60,267 nt of DNA from contig CAMIYN010000001.1 of assembly GCA_946403075.1 (NCBI GenBank), positions 71,014 to 131,280 on the forward strand, read 5' to 3'. A program made the translations under genes and the position numbers. Shown piece by piece: positions 55,503 through 60,267 of this stretch; positions within the stretch are counted from its first letter, which is position 1; the number at the start of each line of letters is the position of its first letter. The notes below the pieces were generated by a model, which did not search any database, was not told the DNA's origin, and saw only the letters and a program-made list of their open reading frames with translations. This DNA comes from an uncultured Lachnospiraceae bacterium (GTDB lineage Bacteria; Bacillota; Clostridia; Lachnospirales; Lachnospiraceae).

Positions 55503-56495
55503 TTAAATCAAATTATATGCTTTCTCTAATATAGCTCTTGCTAACCTAAAATCTAATCTTCGTCTTCTTTTTCCAAATTTCGTATTACCTTTAAATGGTG
55601 TAAAAATTATATCAGAAGTATTATCTCTTAATTCAGCAATAATCTTATTTGATTCATTTATAAACTTTTCTCTATCCTTTGTTTTTATATCAATATTTAA
55701 TAACGATATATGCCTTGAAGAAACTTTTATATTATTTTCAAAATCATAATCCATATCTTTCTTTAAGCAAAAATGTATTACATCTTGACCATTGGAGCTA
55801 TCTGTAGCTCTTAATGCTAGCCATCCTTTTTTATCATTAAAAGAAATATTTATATCATTTTTAGGCTCTAATCTTAAATTTTCAAAATAAGCTAAATTAT
55901 TTATATATTTATCTTCTTTATATATTTTTATTTTTTCAAATGGTTTTTCATCCCCATCAAAACAAGCAACACAAACTGGATTTTCTGTGTCTTCAAACGG
56001 ATTTTCTTCTAAAATAGTAATTGAATATAATTTATTTTTTTGTTTATATATGGAATTAATAAAAGACTCTGGAATAATGGCGACTACATAATTTTGAGCC
56101 TCAAGCATTTTATCTAAAGCAAGTAAATAAATATCATCATAAATTGTTGAATTATAATATTTTTTTAAATTAATTCTATGTCTCGTTGCTGACTGTTTAG
56201 CAATATATGGAGGGTTTGTAATTATAATAGCATTATCTATATGTGGGATATTAACTAATGAATCATTGATTTTCCAATTTAATTTTTTATCTATATCTAA
56301 TCCTATAGTTTTTTCATAACCAAAATTTTTAACTACAGATAATAAATCTCCATTTCCTGCAAAAGGATCATAAACGATTTTAGTTTTTGAATTAATAATA
56401 AAGTCTTTAATATGTTGTCTTAGCCAAACATCTTTTTTTGTAAAAAATTGTCCTAATTTTGTTTTGTGCTTTTTTTCTTTTACATCAACATTCAT
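55503..56495 (-). CDS. N6-adenine DNA methyltransferase (type II)
   Basis: This ~330-aa Rossmann-fold methyltransferase has GQFFTKKDVW, motif I DPFAGNGDLL and motif IV NPPY at about 94-97, identifying an amino (adenine) methylase. It is followed by YDDIYLLALDKMLE, VAIIPESFIN and a C-terminal recognition region. An upstream TTG at 56504 is in frame, but ATG 56495 with AGAGG nine bases before it is preferred. It is followed after 12 bases by the decayed nuclease, so it was once half of a restriction-modification pair and now appears to act alone or with the cytosine methylase. Confidence 0.88.
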   Translation of the reverse strand: MNVDVKEKKHKTKLGQFFTKKDVWLRQHIKDFIINSKTKIVYDPFAGNGDLLSVVKNFGYEKTIGLDIDKKLNWKINDSLVNIPHIDNAIIITNPPYIAKQSATRHRINLKKYYNSTIYDDIYLLALDKMLEAQNYVVAIIPESFINSIYKQKNKLYSITILEENPFEDTENPVCVACFDGDEKPFEKIKIYKEDKYINNLAYFENLRLEPKNDINISFNDKKGWLALRATDSSNGQDVIHFCLKKDMDYDFENNIKVSSRHISLLNIDIKTKDREKFINESNKIIAELRDNTSDIIFTPFKGNTKFGKRRRRLDFRLARAILEKAYNLI

Positions 56496-56572
56496 TATAT
56501 ACAACCTCTAAATTAATACAAAACATACATTTTTTTGTATTCCTTTATAACTTTAACAAACTTTTATCGCTA

Positions 56573-57982
56573 TCAGATAGTCTTTAAATACTCATCTATC
56601 GCCCTTGCTGCGGTTTTTCCTGCACCCATTGCAGATATTACTGTTGCAGCACCTGTCACTGCATCACCACCTGCATAAACTCTATCCCTTGATGTTAATC
56701 CATCTTCATTTACTATTATTCCACCATGTGAATTAACTTCTAATCCTTTTGTTGTATCTTTTATCAATGGATTTGGTGCTGTGCCTATTGATATAATGAC
56801 AGTATTTACATCAAGTATAAATTCAGAATTATCTATTGGCATAGGTTTTCTCCTGCCTTTTTCATCAGGTTCACCTAATTCCATTTTTATACACTTAATT
56901 CCTATTACTTCGCCATTTTTTTCATCTCTCTTGTCTTCTTTATTCTCATATCCAATTATTTCTATTGGATTTGTTAAAATTTTAAAATCAATTCCCTCTT
57001 CCATAGCATGCTCTACTTCTTCTCTTCTCGCTGGCAACTCTTCCATGCTTCTACGATAAATTATATAAACTTTTTCTGCTCCAAGCCTTAGTGCAGTTCT
57101 CGCTGCATCCATTGCTACATTTCCACCACCAACCACTGCCACTTTTCCACCTTTCATTATAGGTGTTACCATTTTTTCTTTATATGCTTTCATTAAATTA
57201 CTTCTTGTCAAATATTCATTTGCACTATATACACCTTTTAAACTCTCACCTTTTATTCCCATAAAATTGGGTAGTCCTGCACCACTCCCTACAAAAACTG
57301 CTTCATATCCCATCTCAAATAATTCATCTATAGTTAATGTTTTCCCTATTACAACATTTGTTTTTATCTCTACTCCAAGTTTTGATAAATTCTCTACCTC
57401 TTTTGAAACTATTTTTTTTGGTAAACGAAATTCTGGTATTCCATAAACCAAAACTCCCCCTGCCGTATGTAGAGCTTCAAAAATTGTAACATTATATCCT
57501 TTTTTTGCTAAATCACCTGCACAAGTTAATCCTGATGGTCCACTTCCTACAATCGCCACTTTATGATTGTTTGTGTTCTCTGGTTTTTTCATTTCATTAC
57601 TATGTTCGTTATGATAGTCTGCTACAAATCTCTCAAGCCTTCCTATTCCTACTGGTTCAAATTTTATACCAAGTGTGCATTTACTTTCACACTGACTTTC
57701 TTGTGGACACACTCTACCACATACAGCAGGTAATGATGATGATTTTGATATTTCATCATATGCTTCTTCGAATTTTCTTTCTTTAATTTTTACTATAAAC
57801 TCTGGTATATTAATATTTACAGGGCAACCCTCGACACAAGGTCTATTTTTACAATTTAAACATCTATCTGCTTCTAATAATGCAATCTCTTCTGTATAAC
57901 CTGTTGCTACCTCATCAAAATTATGAGCTCTCACTTTTGCATCTTGTGTTGGCATTTCATGTTTTTTAGGATTAATAGCCAT
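56573..57982 (-). CDS. NfnB / GltA-type flavoprotein, large subunit of NADH-dependent ferredoxin:NADP+ oxidoreductase
   Basis: This 469-aa protein belongs to the glutamate-synthase small-subunit (GltA/SudA) family. The N-terminal Cys-rich domain for two [4Fe-4S] clusters shows CLNCKNRPCVEGCPVNI and CGRVCPQESQCESKC. The FAD-binding motif is VGSGPSGLTCAGDLAKKG and the NADP(H)-binding motif VVGGGNVAMDAARTALRLGA; the C-terminal FAD contact is YAGGDAVTGAATV. With the adjacent NfnA-like gene it forms the electron-bifurcating Nfn complex rather than glutamate synthase; no large glutamate synthase subunit is present. AGGAGG precedes the ATG. Confidence 0.88.
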   Translation of the reverse strand: MAINPKKHEMPTQDAKVRAHNFDEVATGYTEEIALLEADRCLNCKNRPCVEGCPVNINIPEFIVKIKERKFEEAYDEISKSSSLPAVCGRVCPQESQCESKCTLGIKFEPVGIGRLERFVADYHNEHSNEMKKPENTNNHKVAIVGSGPSGLTCAGDLAKKGYNVTIFEALHTAGGVLVYGIPEFRLPKKIVSKEVENLSKLGVEIKTNVVIGKTLTIDELFEMGYEAVFVGSGAGLPNFMGIKGESLKGVYSANEYLTRSNLMKAYKEKMVTPIMKGGKVAVVGGGNVAMDAARTALRLGAEKVYIIYRRSMEELPARREEVEHAMEEGIDFKILTNPIEIIGYENKEDKRDEKNGEVIGIKCIKMELGEPDEKGRRKPMPIDNSEFILDVNTVIISIGTAPNPLIKDTTKGLEVNSHGGIIVNEDGLTSRDRVYAGGDAVTGAATVISAMGAGKTAARAIDEYLKTI

Positions 57983-57991
57983 ATATTCCTC

Positions 57992-58840
57992 CTATCCCTT
58001 TTTTAATAAATTGCAAGTTTCTTCTCTTGCATGTTTTTCAAAATCTATATAACTTCTACCTCTCATCATTGCCTCATCAAAATCTACTTCATATCCATTA
58101 AAATCTGGACCATCTACACAAGCAAATTTTGTAATCTTTTTGCCATCTCTATTTATAGTTAATCTACAGCAACCACACATCCCAGTCCCATCTATCATTA
58201 TTGGATTCATTGAAACTACGACAGGAACATTAAAAGGCTTTGCAGTTAACACTACAAACTTCATCATAATCAGTGGTCCTATAGCTATTATCTCATCAAA
58301 CTTTTCGCCACCTTCAAGCATTTCTTTTAGAGGAACTGTGACATTTCCTAATCTTCCATATGAGCCATCATCTGTCATCATTATAAATTTATCAGAAAAT
58401 CCTTTAAACTCATCTTCAAGTATTACCAAATCTTTATTTCTAAAACCTATTATGCTTGTCACGGTTGCTCCAGCTTTTTTGCAAGCTTCGGCAACAGGCA
58501 TTGCAATCGCACAGCCTACACCACCACCTACTATACAAACTTTTTTAATCCCTTCTATGTGTGTAGCTACACCAAGTGGGCCTACAAAATCACAAATACT
58601 GTCACCCTCTTTTTTACTATTTAAAATCTCAGTAGTCGCACCTACTACTTGAAAAATAATTTTCACCAATCCTTCTTTTTCATTTACACCTGCTACAGTT
58701 AATGGTATTCTCTCTCCAGCTTCATCTACTCTTAAAATTATAAATTGACCTGGTTTTGCTTTTTTTGCAACTAATGGAGCTTCTATTTCCATTTGTATAA
58801 CTGTTGGATTCAATGTCTTTTTTTTAACTATTTTATACAT
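57992..58840 (-). CDS. NfnA / SudB-type subunit, ferredoxin-NADP+ reductase alpha
   Basis: This 282-aa protein is of the dihydroorotate-dehydrogenase electron-transfer-subunit family. FAD is bound by ERIPLTVAG, NAD(H) by the VGGGVGCAIAMPVAEA loop, and a [2Fe-2S] cluster by the C-terminal GTGMCGCCRLTINRDGKKI and FACVDGPDF. The order NfnA then NfnB, with a 9-base gap, is the standard operon. The best AAGGAG lies about 30 bases before ATG 58840, with a small pairing segment (GCAAT / ATTGC) between, so initiation may depend on folding. Confidence 0.9.
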   Translation of the reverse strand: MYKIVKKKTLNPTVIQMEIEAPLVAKKAKPGQFIILRVDEAGERIPLTVAGVNEKEGLVKIIFQVVGATTEILNSKKEGDSICDFVGPLGVATHIEGIKKVCIVGGGVGCAIAMPVAEACKKAGATVTSIIGFRNKDLVILEDEFKGFSDKFIMMTDDGSYGRLGNVTVPLKEMLEGGEKFDEIIAIGPLIMMKFVVLTAKPFNVPVVVSMNPIMIDGTGMCGCCRLTINRDGKKITKFACVDGPDFNGYEVDFDEAMMRGRSYIDFEKHAREETCNLLKKG

Positions 58841-58956
58841 AAAATTTAATGCAATTTAAAATATTGCTCTCCTTTTTTTATTTTTTATTACTTTTTCAAA
58901 TTAGCACTCCTATGATACAAAAAAATCTACTATTCTTTTCTATATAAATAATTAAT

Positions 58957-59472
58957 CTATTTTAATTTATCAAATAATTTTTTTATAGGTTTTTCAAAAG
59001 CTAAAAACAAAACAAACAAAGGCTCCAACACCACAAGCCCCAAAATAAACCATTTTGATACCTTATGTTTTAATCCCATGCAAATAAAAAATCTAACATA
59101 TATAAACACTAAAAATAAATTTATAAAAAATGGAATTATTCCACCTACTATTATTCCTATAAATCTAATAGACAAAAAATCTGTAATTTGATATAAAAAA
59201 TTTCCAAATAATTTAAAAACCAAAGAACAAATTAGCGAAACCATTGCTGATATAAAAAATTTTTCACAATCATATATTTTAGTTTTTACATAATCAGAAT
59301 ATATTGGGATAAGTGCCTTCCAATACTCCTCTCCTTTTTTGTGAAATAAGCAAGCCCATGAAAATGTATGGCATATTAACAAAAAAACATTTAAAAAATT
59401 AAAATATCCAAAATTCATTTTGAAAATCGGATTTATCAAATTCAACAATATATATTCTCTTACTATAAACAT
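58957..59472 (-). CDS. small membrane protein, DUF5684-like (copy 1)
   Basis: This 171-aa protein has about four hydrophobic helices. Its marker is the phrase KKGEEYWKALIPIYSDYVKTKIYD after helix 1, matching the Lys-Ala-x-Ile-Pro-x-Tyr pattern of DUF5684-type membrane proteins. It also has a penultimate KWFILGLVVLEPLFVLFLAF helix and a basic C-terminus. No function is known. It is a clear paralogue of the next gene upstream. The stretch between it and nfnA (58841-58956) is AT-rich; only a stray TTAGCACTC is notable. Confidence 0.6.
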   Translation of the reverse strand: MFIVREYILLNLINPIFKMNFGYFNFLNVFLLICHTFSWACLFHKKGEEYWKALIPIYSDYVKTKIYDCEKFFISAMVSLICSLVFKLFGNFLYQITDFLSIRFIGIIVGGIIPFFINLFLVFIYVRFFICMGLKHKVSKWFILGLVVLEPLFVLFLAFEKPIKKLFDKLK

Positions 59473-59491
59473 TTAACACCTCTTATTTTTA

Positions 59492-59585
59492 TTTGGGCAC
59501 AGAAGCTTCGCCCTTACGATTTTTTTATTTGTCTATACAGCTATCACTACTATCTTATAATGGGCTCGTAGTACTTCGCCCCTAC
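59492..59585 (+). repeat. hairpin repeat block F (one full copy, one decayed)
   Basis: A full copy with inner stem GTAGTAC lies at 59562-59585 and ends one base before the stop codon region of the upstream membrane-protein gene. A decayed copy (GGGCACAGAAGCTTCGCCCTTAC) precedes it near 59496. The block separates the two paralogous membrane-protein genes. Confidence 0.88.
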
Positions 59586-59586
59586 A

Positions 59587-60066
59587 TTATTTTATGCTAT
59601 TAAAAAATTTTTGTATTTGCTTATCAAATGCCAAAAAATAATAAAAAACTATATTTAAAAATAGTAACCCCACAACGAACCAACCAGTTTTTTCATGTGC
59701 CTTTGCGAGATGAACATAAAAATTTATCACTATATAAAGCATAAATCCAAAAAGAATAAGTGCAAATAGAATAATTGGTATTCCGATAAAAAATCCCATT
59801 GGGTTCATTAAAATTGCTCCCACTAAAACTAAAACTATAAAGCCTATAAATAATATTATAAGGCATATAAAATATTTTACTTCCCAATATATTTTAAATA
59901 ACAAATAATTATTATATATTGGTATAAAGCCCTTCCAATATTCTATTCCTTTTTTGTTTAACAACACTGCTATAGGGAAATTTTTTATTAAGACTATAAT
60001 TAAAAAAATCATACTTCCAAAACTTGATAATGTTTTGCTTGTATTTACTGCTATTTCACTCATCAT
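59587..60066 (-). CDS. small membrane protein, DUF5684-like (copy 2)
   Basis: This 159-aa protein has about four hydrophobic helices. It contains NKKGIEYWKGFIPIYNNYLLFKIYW and ends with KTGWFVVGLLFLNIVFYYFLAFDKQIQKFF, closely paralleling copy 1. The two genes therefore arose by duplication. The function is unknown; the family resembles small integral membrane proteins sometimes found near signal-peptidase or envelope genes. AAGGAG lies before the double ATG (60066 or 60063). Confidence 0.62.
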   Translation of the reverse strand: MMSEIAVNTSKTLSSFGSMIFLIIVLIKNFPIAVLLNKKGIEYWKGFIPIYNNYLLFKIYWEVKYFICLIILFIGFIVLVLVGAILMNPMGFFIGIPIILFALILFGFMLYIVINFYVHLAKAHEKTGWFVVGLLFLNIVFYYFLAFDKQIQKFFNSIK

Positions 60067-60139
60067 TTAAAATTTATCTCCTTATACTTTTTTTACAAAT
60101 AGGTACGAAAAGCCTGTCTTTTTGTACCACATTTTTGTC

Positions 60140-60230
60140 TTGAGCTAGGACTCGTGATACCTCACCCCTATTTTTTTGGTTCGCACCTACGACTAACACT
60201 ACTTTCTTGCGATGGGCTCCCAAAGGTGTA
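60140..60230 (+). repeat. decayed hairpin repeats (block G)
   Basis: Degenerate copies are seen: GACTCGTGATACCTCACCCCTA near 60147, GGTTCGCACCTACGACTAACACTAC near 60178, and GGGCTCCCAAAGGTGTACAG near 60210 whose right arm is lost. Together they fill the end of the window upstream of the DUF5684-like gene. Confidence 0.65.
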
Positions 60231-60267
60231 CAGTATGGTAACATAGTATACAATTAGTCTAAGCACA

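Noticed and set aside
56573-58840. Glutamate synthase small subunit as the function of the GltA-like gene
   Set aside because: The partner is an NfnA/SudB-type subunit and no large glutamate synthase subunit is present, so the Nfn transhydrogenase is the better reading.
58901-58909. TTAGCACTC, half of a CIRCE/HrcA site, upstream of nfnA
   Set aside because: The required second half GAGTGCTAA after nine bases is absent, so it is probably chance.

Overview
The window is AT-rich DNA (roughly 30% G+C by eye) from a Gram-positive strict anaerobe, most likely class Clostridia. This rests on a PolC-type replicase, a MecA adaptor, the ferredoxin-dependent transhydrogenase NfnAB, a sodium-pumping decarboxylase module, good Shine-Dalgarno sites, sigmaA-type promoters and tRNA genes without encoded CCA. 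I cannot name the genus. Almost all genes are on the minus strand; only 50361-52489 is plus-strand.

Layout: 1-2235 holds a partial MFS transporter and the aromatic genes aroF and tyrA. 2236-7327 holds a CmpB-like membrane protein, engB, ddl and a membrane-anchored murF, separated by blocks of a hairpin repeat. 7328-15532 is a tight eight-gene run read from one promoter: signal peptidase I with a Cys4 insertion, M18 aminopeptidase, FKBP/trigger-factor-like lipoprotein, a dihydroorotase-like protein lacking its metal ligands, a GH18 protein, dCMP deaminase, Sua5/YwlC and an alpha/beta hydrolase. 15600-16820 is a small toxin-antitoxin island (lone RelB/DinJ-like antitoxin, HEPN-MNT pair). 17019-18279 has a 56-aa ferredoxin, a DUF1858 protein and MecA. 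18409-23527 has PolC and a YfcE-type phosphodiesterase.

23536-45411 is one uninterrupted 7,291-codon gene for a secreted surface protein: signal peptide, acidic regions, a long stack of beta-helix modules with Cys/His headers, InlB/Flg_new-type repeats and C-terminal choline-binding-type repeats. Upstream of it come a metal ABC transporter operon without a classical binding protein, a four-tRNA cluster (Asp, Tyr, Val, fMet), and a Na+-decarboxylase module (beta subunit, biotin carrier, tiny gamma/delta subunit). The plus-strand cluster encodes a 3D-domain protein, a HIT protein and MurG. 52514-56495 carries two restriction-modification gene pairs; one nuclease is broken by a stop codon and a frameshift. 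NfnAB and two related small membrane proteins finish the window.

The points most worth a second look are: (1) a same-orientation hairpin repeat family with covarying inner-stem bases that sits just 3' of minus-strand genes; (2) a PolC whose proofreading site appears erased; (3) a dihydroorotase-like pseudoenzyme inside a secretion/processing operon; (4) the giant modular surface protein; (5) an identical 12-mer placed at the -35 boxes of both toxin-antitoxin promoters; (6) the decayed restriction enzyme beside two intact methyltransferases. All family assignments come from reading motifs by eye; no database search was run.
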